From the NCBI GenBank assembly GCA_963970005.1, contig CAXAMN010026473.1, positions 533,230 to 597,229 on the forward strand: a stretch of DNA of 64,000 nucleotides. The letters are read 5' to 3'. The stretch comes from Durusdinium trenchii (lineage: Eukaryota; Sar; Dinophyceae; Suessiales; Symbiodiniaceae). The position numbers and the translations under genes are program-made. This document shows, one piece after another, positions 44,741-56,060 of the stretch (its first letter is position 1; every line of letters starts with the position of its first letter). The notes beneath the pieces were generated by a model, which saw only the letters and a list, made by a program, of their open reading frames with translations, did not search any database and was not told where the DNA came from.

Positions 44741-44853
44741 TATAGGCTTCTCCCCTATATGCTTGTGAGTTCTTAGCATGGACATTTCAGGGTTTCTCGG
44801 CCTAGCTCTGCACTGACAAAGCTCATGCTGTCGGTCTGGCCCTTCTGCAGACG

Positions 44854-45213
44854 TCACTTCTGTAGGACTTGAAGGTCGCTGGGCCCATCCGTTCGGAGAC
44901 CCAAGCGAACGAGGGAACTGGTGGTGCTGGCGCGGTGCAGCATGCTTTGTAGATCTCCAAACAGCAGAATATCTGCAGGTAGACAGATATCATCAGCATA
45001 AGAATCACTTCCATGCCCCCCCCAATTAGTTGGATACTTCACACCCGTAGTGATGTGGAGTGTATTTGGAGAAAAAACGCAAGGCAGCTTGGTACGGTGG
45101 ACAAGAACCCATGCCGCAGGCAAGACACTCTCCACGCAAATCCTTTTGGGGTCCAACCTCCTGCAGTGCAACTGCAGGGCGCTTCCGAGATGGGACCGGA
45201 CACCTGCGTGCAT
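44854..45213 (-). pseudogene. LINE-like reverse-transcriptase fragment
   Basis: A 119-codon minus frame. Residues 72-78 read YADDICL, the catalytic box of non-LTR retrotransposon reverse transcriptases, at about 45000-44980. After it, FGDLQSMLHRAS...RLGLRTD follows the usual 'DLQxMLdxxsxxxxxxGLxin' helix pattern. The upstream RT motifs (such as the GxPQG box) and an endonuclease are not in the same frame, and an adjoining minus frame (44823-45014) covers the same DNA. It is a decayed scrap, not an active element. Confidence 0.5.
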
Positions 45214-48167
45214 CGAAACCGGAGTGCCGACTCTGCGGCTCGCACCTTCAAGGCCTCCCCACGAAGATCTTGCGACTCATGGTGCGGAAGTCCCCCTGCG
45301 GTGAAGGTGACGATGTCGGAATGGGATGACGGCGGATGATGGCTCCATGACATGTCCCTACAAGTCCAAGGGCCAAGTTAAAGGTCCTTGACCTCACAGA
45401 ATACTGGTTTTGCATGACTGAACCCAGTCAAATGATGTCCTTGACCTGTAGGGTGTAAATACAGTGTTCTCAGTCTTCTGCCCAAGCCAATGGACTACCA
45501 CTTGTTTTTTCCTTCACCAAATGGTCCTCATCCAAACCTCAATCATCCACCCCCTGCTGGTCTTTTTTCATCCACCTTGGATTTTTCATTTGCAGCTCCA
45601 AATGAATGGGACCAAACCCGCTTTCCGGGCACAATTTCACCAACTGATGGTCAGGGATAGAGTTGAACGATAGACTCTCACTTTTGGTGGATTCGGAGGA
45701 CTTCCTGGGGGTTTCCATGATTCTCGCAGCACGTCACAGCCCTCCACGTGTTCTTTTCGCTTCGCGGTAGGCACCAACACCTTCGACCGATGGGAGATGC
45801 GGATCCACAAGCGTCTCATCGACTTGCACTCGCCCTCGGACGTCCGGTCCACACGGATGCGGGGTGAAAAGACGTGGGATGTTCGGAGGGGTGTATCAGT
45901 GTCCGACGAAAGCAGAGCACTGATACAGGTAGCTACTGCCCAGACGCTCCACACAGCCCGACCGGTCCCTCAAAACCTAAGATTTGAGACCCCAGACCCC
46001 TCTATATGAGGGTCCGACCCCTCCATATGAGGGTCCATGAGCGTCTGGGTTTTAGCCTGGTTTGGAGCCATGGCTTCGTGGTATGCGAGAGGGGCCTTCG
46101 AAGCAGTTTTCTGCTTCCTCAGCTCCGCAAGCCGTCGGGTCCCATTAAGTCAATTGGAGGATGGGAGGGATGGGGCTCGTCACAGTGACACCACCACCCT
46201 GTTGACATGCTGGACAGGCATTTCTGCCTATCATGTCTCTTGCTAGGGACAACCAGGTTTTTGATGGTTTGTGGGCCCCTCACCTGGTCTCCGAGTTGGT
46301 GGGACGTGTTTGAACGACCCCGAACGACGGTCGAGGTGTCTCGGTTTGGTCGACTCCAGGTGGTGAAGCAGATCACCTCCATCTCCATCGAGTGGGGCGG
46401 CCCAGATCCGAGGTCCGGAAGGTCCATTGGAAGGTCCGGACCAGAGACCATCGGACGTGGCCTGAATTCTAGGCGGCCCCACGAGTTCGGACGTGGAGTC
46501 TCGCCTTCGGAGTCAGCTCGATGTTTGGCATTTCGGGTCTCCGAGCCAAGTCGAACACGCGTCTGACCGGCCAGGAAGAAGAATGAACCAAACGCCCCAA
46601 GCTGCAGCTCATCTCGTTGCCGGACCAACGACGTTTGATGTCCGCGCGCTCTCGCGGCCGAGGTTCCCGCGAGCGAGCGATCCTAGGCTCCGGTCCATCT
46701 CCCTCCTTCCGACTGTTTGGGCCACCAAAGCTCTGGGAATTGGAGAATCCTCTGTGTAACATAGGGAGACCTCCTCTGCTCCAAGCTCCTGAGCGACCAA
46801 AGAGATAGAACCGTTCCTGTCTACCCAAACCCAGGCCAGGGGGGTGCAGACCCATTGAACTACACCGGGAGGGAATGAGCCTTCCTTTTGGCCCTTCCAA
46901 GGAACTTGTGAAGGCCGGTTGGCCAATGGAGTTCGAGTGAGCTCGTTCCACCCGTTCGTTGACCTAGTAGGTAGGTGTTCAGAAACCACGGCCAGGCCAT
47001 ACTTCCAGGCTTCTTGGCCCCACCATTGATGAACAACCGAGCTGTTCTACTGTTTTACTAACGATACTTGTACGACAGGTCACCACCAGGTCGTTCTTCT
47101 CACTCTTTGAGTGGCCTCTAGCAGCGGCCTACCAGCTACGACTTTGGTTTTCAGCTCTCCGCTGCGGCTTCGACTCTCCGCCATCGACTTGGCCGAGGCC
47201 TGGTGTGGAGGTCGTCGGGACGCTCAGTCGGCTATGCTTGACAGCTGCTGTCGGCGGGCGCGGTCCGCTCGTGTTGGGGGCGGACCATGTTGGAGGGTTC
47301 CGTGGTGCAACACGCGCCGTGAAGCGGTCGCGGTTGGTTGGTGCGGAAGGATCCCACCGACCTGGAGGGGGTCAGGCGAGGCTTCAGGCGAGGCGAGCGA
47401 ACCGAAGCACGAGCGAACAGGACCGCAGAACGTGAGCTTCACGTTGGAGCGAAGCTGTCAACGTGGACGTGGCGAGGTCAACCAGGTCCACCCAGGTAGT
47501 CACCCAGGTCACCCCCCATCGACGCTCGTCCACGGCGGTGCAGGAGTGCAGGTCTCAAGAAGCGCCCCTCCCGAAGGGGCGTCGATGAATCGCCCTTTGT
47601 AGAGGTTAAAGGGGTCCATTCACCAGCCCCCTGAAATGGTCCTGATATACATGATCTATCTTCAACTTGCAACTATCCACGTGTTTTGGGGGCCCGAACT
47701 CCAACGGCCTCGGTTCGCGGGTGTTCGCCTGGGTGTTCGCCGGTCGCGTGGTGCGTCCGGGTCTCGGCCGGTGATGAGGAAGTGACCATTGCCGACCTGT
47801 GATGAAGTGAAGTTGCCGGCGTGTGGGAAAAGGTGTTTGGGGGAAAGCTCAGAGGTGCTGTTGGGGGCGGTGACAAACAGGGTTGGACATGGTTTGAAGA
47901 TACATGTGTGGCAATGAACTTTGTATGGTTTGTTGATGTTTGATTCGCCAGGACCGCAGGCTCGTGAAAGGTCACTTGGAGACTCCAAAGAGGTCACGGA
48001 CGGCTCAGGTCACGGACCATGTTCTTTTGTGTGCCCATGGTTTCATGCGTCGGGGTTTCTGTTTGATTCCGGAACTCCAGAAGACGACATGAGGAGGCTT
48101 ACCTGCTGTCAAAGGGTCTTTTCGCAACTACCCCTCTAAGGTGGATGCCATCGTCATGGCATACCAG
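45214..48167. other. No identifiable gene
   Basis: A 21-base palindromic unit, GACCCCTCTATATGAGGGTC, is repeated twice at 45994-46036. A 163-codon + frame at 47111-47602 is Arg/Gly/Ser-rich with no known domain and overlaps other open frames in GC-rich DNA. No splice-supported exon was recognised. Confidence 0.35.
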
Positions 48168-48311
48168 CCTGGAAACCCAGTCCCAACCAGAAACAACGTG
48201 AAAAGGAATGGACCATGGATGTTTCCCCAGTCCCAGCCACTTCTTATGTAAAGGATCTATAATTAAATATTGGAGCAACCATAAGTCTCTGGTTGGGACT
48301 TAGTTTCCAGG
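48168..48311. mobile_element. 144-bp MITE-like hairpin element
   Basis: Arms at 48168-48191 (CCTGGAAACCCAGTCCCAAC...) and 48289-48311 are inverted complements with two small differences. The centre is AT-rich (ataattaaatattgg). It lies about 290 bases upstream of the dehydrogenase start codon. Confidence 0.7.
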
Positions 48312-48598
48312 ATGTCGATGAAGAGTTGGTTTTGTTGAGGAGCTTGCTTCACCCCTTCCATTCCTTCGCGAAAGCAAAAGACCTGCAATTGCAGACTTCC
48401 TAATTCACTCCGCGACGCCTAAGGCATTAGGGTGGCTGGATCCTACCCTACTCTCGTCGCACAAGTCATTCCCTTCTTTTTTCTTTCCACCTGCCGCTCT
48501 GGCTGCCTTTTGGCGCCGCTGACCTGGGCCAACAGTGCCTTCCAAACATCACACGAAAAGTTGCTTCTTCGCCTTTGATCGATCCAACAAGATCCGCC

Positions 48599-51500
48599 AT
48601 GTCGTGCAAGTGCATCGCAGCCATGAGTGGTGGAGCTCCTTTGAGCCTGCACACCATCGAACGTCGTGCAGTGGGCAACAAGGCGCGGTGACTTCGGGTC
48701 GCTCCGGGGAGTCGTGGTATCGGTGACTTCGGTGGTCGGATGTGGTAGGCCATTCGCAGCGCATGGCCCACGTGGTGTCGAGATGGTGCACTTGAAGTAG
48801 GATCCATCCCTTTTCGAACTCCACCATCCCTTGCCGAGCCCCACAGACGAAGCACACTTCAGAAGGCCACGACACCACAGAAACGACTCCTCCAAGCGAT
48901 CGTGTGATGTCCAGGATGTGAAGATCACCATCAAGTACGCCGGCATCTGCCATTCGGACATCCACCAGGCGCGCGAGGAGTGGGGCAAGGGCCTCTTCCC
49001 CATGGTGCCGGGCCACGAGATCGCTGGAGAAGTGGAAGCCGTGGGCAAGGATGTCACGAAGTTCAAGGTCGGCGACAAGGCGCGCGGTGGGTGGCCGCCC
49101 AAAACGGGTGGTGTGGAGACGGAGGGGCTGGGGCTGTTGCAGGGATGGTGGCGACGGTGGTGATGGGAAGTTGGGTTGGGTGTCTCATTGGACGACTGGC
49201 TTAGGCAGCTTGAGGAGGAAGTTCATCCTCATTTGCGATCCCGTCAGCCCTGGCAGTAGTTGCTCCCCATGGTTTTCCCCCACCTCTTTCGTGCTGCGCG
49301 TGCCGCTCGCTAGGTGGGTGTGGGCTGCATGGTGGACTCCTGCCGCGATTGTTCCTCCTGCAAGGCGGGCGATGAGCAATACTGCGCCACCGGAGCTGTG
49401 ATGACGTACAACGGCAAGTCCAAGTACAAGCATTGCGAGGAATACAACGAGGAGTCGAGTCCGGTTTTCGTTTCTTTCGTCTTATTTTTTCGTTTTCGGA
49501 GCCGAGCTGAGTGAGCCGAGCCTCCGCCTCTCACCGCACGTGGTTGGGCCTGTGATTTGTTGTTTTTCGAGCGGCTGTCGGAATCGATGGGTTGCTGACA
49601 CGAGACTGCCGCGTGCGAGTCGAGTCGATGCTCGGAAAAGTTTGGAGGGACTCAGAGAGGCACCAAGAATTCTTTTAGGAATTAATTTGATATTTTTTCA
49701 TTTAACACTTAAACATATCCCAAAACAACATCGAATTGGATGTGTTGTGACTCGGCCAATCCGCGACTGGACATACCAGCCTGAAACACAGCCTCAGCTC
49801 GAGGGATGGAGGGATCTACAGCACATCTCTGGAGATGTTCCACGCATTTTCTCTTTGGATGAGGCCATCGCTCGCTCTTAGGGCGTGTCGCATGATATAC
49901 CATCCGAAATCGGCAGGATGGTGGCGCTCCAACCTATGGCGGCTACTCTCAGTGTGTGGTGGTGGATGAGAACTACATTTGCAAAATCCCCGATGGTATG
50001 GACATGGCGGGTGCCGCCCCACTGCTGTGTGTGACTCGGAGTTCGTTTTCGTTTCGCCATAAAAGGCGTGGGATGGCGTGAAGTGGATGGAACTAGATAT
50101 GTTAGGCATGTGGACGTCTTTCTTCCGCCCCGATCGGACCCCGAAGAGTTCCCGCACTTTTGCGGAATCCATCTGGTTCTTCTGGCCATGAATCATCCCC
50201 AAGGCGGGCATCACCGTGTACTCGCCCATGATGTACTTTGGCGGCTCGGTGCGTGTTTCGGAGCGCCGAACCGGCGGAGACCGGTCGTCCGGCTCGATCC
50301 GGGGCCCCCTCCGGACGAGCCGCGACGAACGACCTTCGGTCGGCGGCGGAGGCTTGAAGCCTGGGATGAAGATGGCCGTGGCGGGGCTCGGCGGCTTGGG
50401 TGCCATGGCGGTGCTCATTGGAAAGGCCATGGGCGCCGAGGCCGGCGGTTGGGGGGTTGGGTGGTAGGGAAGGAAAGTGTGCCAGGGGCAGGAGTGGTGG
50501 CAAAGGCCTTAGTTCTTGCAGTCTTTTTGTGTTTGGGGAGAGTTTGACCAGTGAGTTGCACCGCACCAAATCCAGAGTTTGGGAGGTGGACTGCCAGCCC
50601 AGTTTTTTCCCCATACAACTCCGTCACGTCACACGGTGATGCCTTTTGATCCTTGTAGCAGCTCAACCTATAGCGATCCTTCCGAACAGAACGCACCGGC
50701 TCCCACACCAGCCCCGTCCGCAAGCCGCAGATCATCCTAATAAACGGTCCGCTCCATTTCCGCAGAAAGGTTGTTTTATGTTGTGAAGTCTTATTGTTAC
50801 TAAGTAGTAAGGCACTTGTTACTAGTAGCTTCCTACCCCCCCCCTTGTCTTATGTTGTCTTCAATTGTCCTTCTATAAATTTCACCCTTGGTTGATTCGC
50901 GACACTGATTGCAAACATAACACCGTGCAAAAGTGACTGCTGCTATTGGCTGCTATATTATATTTTGTGGAGATTCCGCCGCTAAGATTTTAGTGTTGGC
51001 GCTTTACTCCATGGACTAGTATCAACAAGAATTTCAAAATACACTCCCTGTAATCATCCTGGAAGTAGACAATGAACCTTTCAGATGACCATTTTCCACA
51101 TACCAAACCGGTGGCTTTCCACTTCCATGATGCGGCGACCAACGAGTGTAGACCAGTGAGCTGACGACCAACGACTCGCAGGTCACCGTGCTCTCGCGCA
51201 GCGAGAGCAAACGGGATGAGGCGCTCAAGGAACTGAAGGCAGTGCCGTGGCGGAAAGAGGTGAGGCACTTGGACTCCCTTTTTTGCGATGCACCTCCTCC
51301 AACCTAGTAGCTTAGAAGCTACTAATAGGGATCAGCAATTCCTGAATCCATTTACTGGAATGGATTCCTCTCTGGCAGGGGCTCATCTGGACTTGCTCGA
51401 GACGTCGTTGTCCCAAAAAACGGCCTTTCAACCGAAAGGTGCTCTTCTCAAGGACACCAACCACCAGATTTCCATGTGCCTACTAACTTAAACAAACAGA

Positions 51501-53861
51501 GCAAGGCTGCATCTTCCGATTTGCCAATGCATCTCTTCGGCTGCCTTCACGTTGTTCATGCCGGTACCGACGGCGGGGCAAGTTCGTCTGGGTGTCTGGG
51601 TCGCCCAAGGACAACTTTGTGATCACCAGCAACGAGGCGTGCAACGTCTGCGCGCCGAGAAGCTGGGTCGCGCACCATTTGTATGTGCCGGAATTCATGG
51701 TTCATGAGTCGAAACTAGTACAGTAAACTGTAAACCAATGGAAGCCAGGAAGCCAGTGGTATCAGAATTGTGTTTGTGGGTTTTCCTTTCATGTGCATGT
51801 GTCCGAGGTTGTAGTTTGTCATGCCGCGAAATCGCGTTTGGTTTGTGGCAGGCAGAGGTTGCTGCTGCGAGTGGCAAGTTCGAGTTCATGCTGCTGGGCA
51901 GAGTTTTGCTGCGGTTTGGAGTCGGAGTCGAATGAATGTAGTTGGGGAGAGGCTCGGACCTGTGTCGGTGTCTGGTTTGGACAGATTTTGAGGTCTGGAA
52001 AGCTTCAAGCTAGACTCACTTGGCTTGACAATTTGTGCAAAGACCCTATAGAATGCTTGTGTGTTGTCTTTGAATGTTTGTGTGTTGTCTTTTTTGTTGT
52101 TTTGCAAGCACACTGTTGGTCTCATCTCTGATTTGCTACCGGTTGTTTGGCTTCAGCATTGAACCGGGGTATGCTTCACACTTTTTCCTTGTGCCACCTT
52201 TAGAACTGTAGTGGCCTCCAAATAGAATACAACAGTGAATTCCCCTCTTTCTGAACATTTCACAGCCATTTCTCCTTATAGTTTTTCACTTCAAGCCAAG
52301 GATCCTTGTTTTCCGTCGGTCCCGGCCGTGCCAAACGGAGAGAGACCCGAAACCGCTCGCCTGCGGCCTCGCGGTCCAAGTCTCAACACTATCAGTGCCC
52401 TCTACGAGCCCCAGCTCTACTTGGGCATGTTGGCCAAGCACGGGAAGATGGTCTTGGTCGGTGCTCCGGCGGAGCCCATGTCTTTGCAGGCCTTCCAGCT
52501 GATCCCCGGACGTGCCGAGGCACAAGAAAAGCGAGGTTGGGAGTGCTAAAAAAAGGGGGGGTTTCTGGAAGACCGGGTTGGGCGGGTTTTGGGAATGTGT
52601 TGTTTTGCCTCTATAGGGTTAAATCCCCTTTCTGGGGAATATTTCAAGACGTTTTTCAGGTTCACCAAATCGAAAAGGGTGGATGGTTCTGGTGTGGGAG
52701 AAGGCGAGTACGAGATGTCACCTGGTCTGAGAGGTGCCTCATTTCAGAGGCCGCACGCCTCGAAAACCCGCTGCCTTTCCCGGTCGAGAATTGTCGAGGC
52801 CAAAGCAGAGAGAGAGAGAGAGAGATTTCCACCGAGAGTCTCTAGTAGGAGTATGCCACGTTTTTTTGTCGGTTTCTACCGGAAATCATCTCAGAACCTC
52901 TCGAAACGGAACCCATCCTGAAAAGCCCTCTAACATCACCATCAGCTTCGCTGCTTTGTGAACTCCCGAATGGTCTCATTTTTGGAGCCGAGACTCAAAT
53001 GGACGAATCGAACGGACCGACGAACACGGACGGGTCGTCGGACACGGAGAGTCCACCATTTCTCCGCCAAAAGCCCCGGCCCCGTGGCACACACTCCGTG
53101 TCCAACGCGTCGGTCGAACGCGGAGGTCGAACGGCCGGCGGCGACCGCGCTTCGCGCTGAGGTAAGACCATCTCTGGCTCGCTGATTGGTGGCATCCGGG
53201 AGACCCAGGAGCCTCCCGCCGCCATGTCCACCTCTCCGTGGTATTTGGGGTGGTCAAGCCGGTTGCCTGGAGTGGCGGTTAAGACGCGACTGCAAAGCTG
53301 GAGGCTGAAGGGGTGAAACGAGAGGCTGAAGGCTTTCGTGGAGCTTCGGGCTAGTTGTTGGTTTTCTCGCATGTGGGTGTGAGCTGAGATACCAAAAAGG
53401 TGCATCTGACAGAGACCGGCGGTATTTGCTTGACTTAGGCCGGGGTGCATTGCTTCCCCGGCGCCGTCAGATAGTGTCTGAGTTTCTGTGTTTGGAGGGG
53501 AGCATGACATGCTTGATGGTCTTCTGCATATCTTGATGGTTGGTACATTTATTATGTCTGTATGATCTTGATGGTAGCCGCGGTGACAAAACAAGAACAG
53601 TGCCAAGCAGCATCTCCTTGCATCAACAGCTTGGGTAGGTTCTTGGCTTCCTTTCCCTAACATCCATCTCTTGATCTGATCCAATTCCATTCGACTTCAG
53701 ATTCTGACCCAACTTCCCGAGCCTCCGTGGCCACGGTGGCAGGAGATGCTGGACTTCTGCGCGAAGCATGGGATCACCTGCCCACACGAATTGATCCCCG
53801 CGGACCCCGCGAAGGTCAACGAAGCCTACGAGCGGGCGGTGAAGTCTGATGTGAAGTACAG
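48599..53861 (+). CDS. Zinc-dependent alcohol dehydrogenase (MDR family, CAD/YahK type), 12 exons
   Basis: Predicted NADP(H)-dependent alcohol/aldehyde oxidoreductase. Exons: 48599-48682, 48915-49079, 49314-49451, 49917-50030, 50204-50243, 50352-50440, 51182-51241, 51610-51636, 51852-51892, 52381-52511, 53162-53208, 53743-53861; about 351 codons, the family's usual length. Visible motifs: ICHSD with catalytic-zinc Cys40; GHE with His62-Glu63; structural-zinc Cys93, Cys96, Cys99, Cys107; third catalytic ligand Cys167; Rossmann GLGGLG at 192-197; SRSESKR at 215-221, as in NADP-preferring members; LVGAP; and SGSLIGG. Donors are GC (6), GT (4) and GA (2), and acceptors are AG, mostly before G. 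All phases agree. The start ATG is the first in the exon that carries [11 protein letters not shown], but the frame stays open upstream. The last few codons are uncertain: acceptors at 53949 (reading Phe-Ser..., stop at 53995) or 54021 (Tyr-Pro-stop) both fit. Confidence 0.93.
50793..50837. repeat. Palindromic TTACTAGTAGC repeat in dehydrogenase intron 6
   Basis: TTACTAAGTAGTAAGGCACTTGTTACTAGTAGC-type sequence, of the same family as the 15-16 kb cluster. It shows the family sits inside a transcribed gene. Confidence 0.7.
51302..51330. repeat. Palindromic CTAGTAGCTTAGAAGCTACTA repeat in dehydrogenase intron 7
   Basis: A near-perfect inverted repeat, ACCTAGTAGCTT/AGAAGCTACTAA, of the dispersed CTAGTAG family. 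Confidence 0.7.
52807..52825. repeat. (AG)n microsatellite in dehydrogenase intron 10
   Basis: Nineteen bases of alternating AG. Confidence 0.9.
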
Positions 53862-53999
53862 GTGCGGACGTCGAGTGGCAGGAGATGCTTGGGGGGTCCT
53901 TGGGGGTTCTGTTCTCGTTCCGGGAGACCTTGGCCCATTCTGAGAAAGGTTTTCGGACTTGAATTTGGAATGGAGGGGGAGTGCCTTTGGGCTCTAGTG

Positions 54000-56060
54000 C
54001 CCGCAAAATCACGCATACAGGTACCCCTAATTCATGAGGCGGACTTCGCAGGGTCCGGACCTGCATCGCCAGAGTGGTCGAGACTCCATCGGAGAGAAGA
54101 AGTCGAACACAACGAGAGCTCGACTGCGATCGGTTTTACGGGTGGTCTTCGGGTTTGAAGAGTAGAGAGTCAGATTCTAGAAGTCTAGTAGTTAGAGTAG
54201 AGAGCAGTAGTAGAGTCTTGTAATTAGTTTGATTCCAGATGTCTTTGTTTGGGCCTCTAGAAAGATGTCTTCCCAGACTCTTCCTCCTCTTTCTGGGGAC
54301 TCTCAGTGGAGGCAACTGGGATCATGGCGTTGAGAATAACTCACCTTGAGAAGTACATCTCAGCAACGCTTGAAGATGAAAGTAGAGGTAATAGGAGATG
54401 AACATACAATATGATATAATAACATACTTCATATCTTCTCAGGGATGTTGAGAAAGCACATTCTTCGAGGCCCATGCACTGCTCATTTCTGGGTCACTGT
54501 GCGCCAGGTTTGTGATCGACACCAGCACTTTCGCGTGAGGCAAGGGTGCGCTCGTTCTCTCTCCTGTCCAAACTTGAGCATTCCCACCTGGCCCATTGCT
54601 TCTTAAAGAAGTCAGGTAGGGATTCTGTAAAGCCAGTGCCGGCGTACCGCTTGGGCACGCCTCTTTAGGCACCTTTTGCCGAATCGATTTTCGGTGACCT
54701 GCGAGTTGGCCTCCCAAAGCGCGGCTCGGGCCGAATGTCGCAGAGTCAGAGAACAGACGAAGCGGGGAAGAGGAAATGCGGTCGCTGGGCCTCCAGAGGG
54801 GTATGGGGCAAGCAGCGTCCGATCGCTCCGTTCGTAGCGATGCCAGGAGCCCCTAGTCGCGTCCTTGCTACTAGTAGCGATGCCCTTTGTTACTAGTAGC
54901 GTGGGGGGCAAGTAGAGTTGTGTGAAATGGTTCGGTGTGGCTCCGGATGTTTCTTGTTCGCATCTGCCTAGGTCCACCTCCCAAAAACAGCGGGTCCACA
55001 CGGCTTCTTTCAGAATCTCCCTGGATTTGGTGAAGCTGTCAGCTGTCAGCTGTTAGCTGTCAGCTGTTAGCTCAAGCGATTCCGTAACGAAGTGAGACCT
55101 TTCAGACGGGCGAAGTTCTTCTCCATGGATGACATGTCACATTCCTGGAGAGGACGTTTCTTCGGCCTGATGCTGCAGGGGTTCGGACTGCTCAACCTGC
55201 TCAACAAGCTGCTTTACCAACGAATCCTCATCTGGGTGTTAGTGAAACAACATCACATGGCAGTTAAAACCGTGGTCGGTTGACCGACACCCAGTACCTT
55301 TGTTCTGTTCATTTTCTCTCCACAGTCATCCGACTGACCTCGGGTCTCCACCGGGTCTCCACCTGGGCCGCCCGGTCCTCCGAACTGGCTCCCTCCCAAA
55401 TCTGGCTCCGTCTGAGTGCCTCCCATTTCTGGCTCCGCAAGCGGGGACGCCAAAAGCATGGCAAGTTCCGGGCTGTTTGGTTCAGCACTTGGCCCAGCGA
55501 TTTCGGTCATGGAGAACTACAGTTGAAGGATGGTCCCCTGAAAGAGATCGTCAGAGGCTTCTCAACCACCCAAGCAAAACAAGAGACTTCCAGTTCCTTC
55601 TCCCAAGTCCAGGCCGCCCAGGCCGCCCAGACCTCCAGGCATCGATCTGAAAGGCTCTCTACCGATGCCCCAAAGCCAACCTCCCTGGTAGCGCCTTATG
55701 GCGCATACAGTTTCTTGGGTAGCGCCGTTGGGGTGCTCTGGAGCCTCTCCACCAAGAACTGCCAGGACCCACAAGGGCTTAGGTAGAGCTTTCGTGCATT
55801 TGTTTCTTTCACTTCCTTTCTCCGGCGGTGGCCAGCCATGGAAAGCACCCATGCTTGGCTAGTGTGGGCCTTGATCCAAACCCGTTGGCGACGTGAAAAC
55901 CGTGATCCGGTTTCAGCCGTTACACGGGGACACAGGGCATGATGTTCCTTCCAAAACAGGACGAAGGCGAGGAGTTTGGGTGTCCTGGCCATTTTCACCT
56001 CTCACACATCTTGTTCTTTTTTTCTTTTTTTTCCGCATCCTTGTCTCCGGCAAAGCCGAG
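54000..56060. other. Intergenic stretch, or 5' part of the coiled-coil gene
   Basis: A CTGTCAGCTGTTAG tandem lies at 55037-55072 and a CTAGTAG repeat at 54833-54900. One possible exon, about 55108-55236, reads MDDMSHSWRGRFFGLMLQGF and then a Leu/Asn-rich amphipathic or membrane-like stretch. It has an AG before it and gtgtta after it, but no homology supports it. Other frames at 55280-55786 are open in two registers and undecided. Confidence 0.3.
54833..54900. repeat. Palindromic CTACTAGTAGC repeat
   Basis: Contains TTGCTACTAGTAGCGATGCC and TTTGTTACTAGTAGCG, in tandem about 21 bases apart. Confidence 0.75.

Noticed and set aside
47111..47602. 163-codon + frame as a gene
   Set aside because: GC-rich, open in several frames, Arg/Gly/Ser-rich without a domain; not convincing.
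48443..49102. 219-codon minus frame, and 129/155-codon minus frames beside it
   Set aside because: Antisense to the first dehydrogenase exons, whose homology is clear; the open minus frames are shadows.
49816..50430. 204-codon minus frame
   Set aside because: Antisense to dehydrogenase exons 4-6 and their introns; no domain.
52995..53690. 231-codon minus frame
   Set aside because: Crosses exon 11 and introns of the dehydrogenase on the opposite strand; no recognisable motif.
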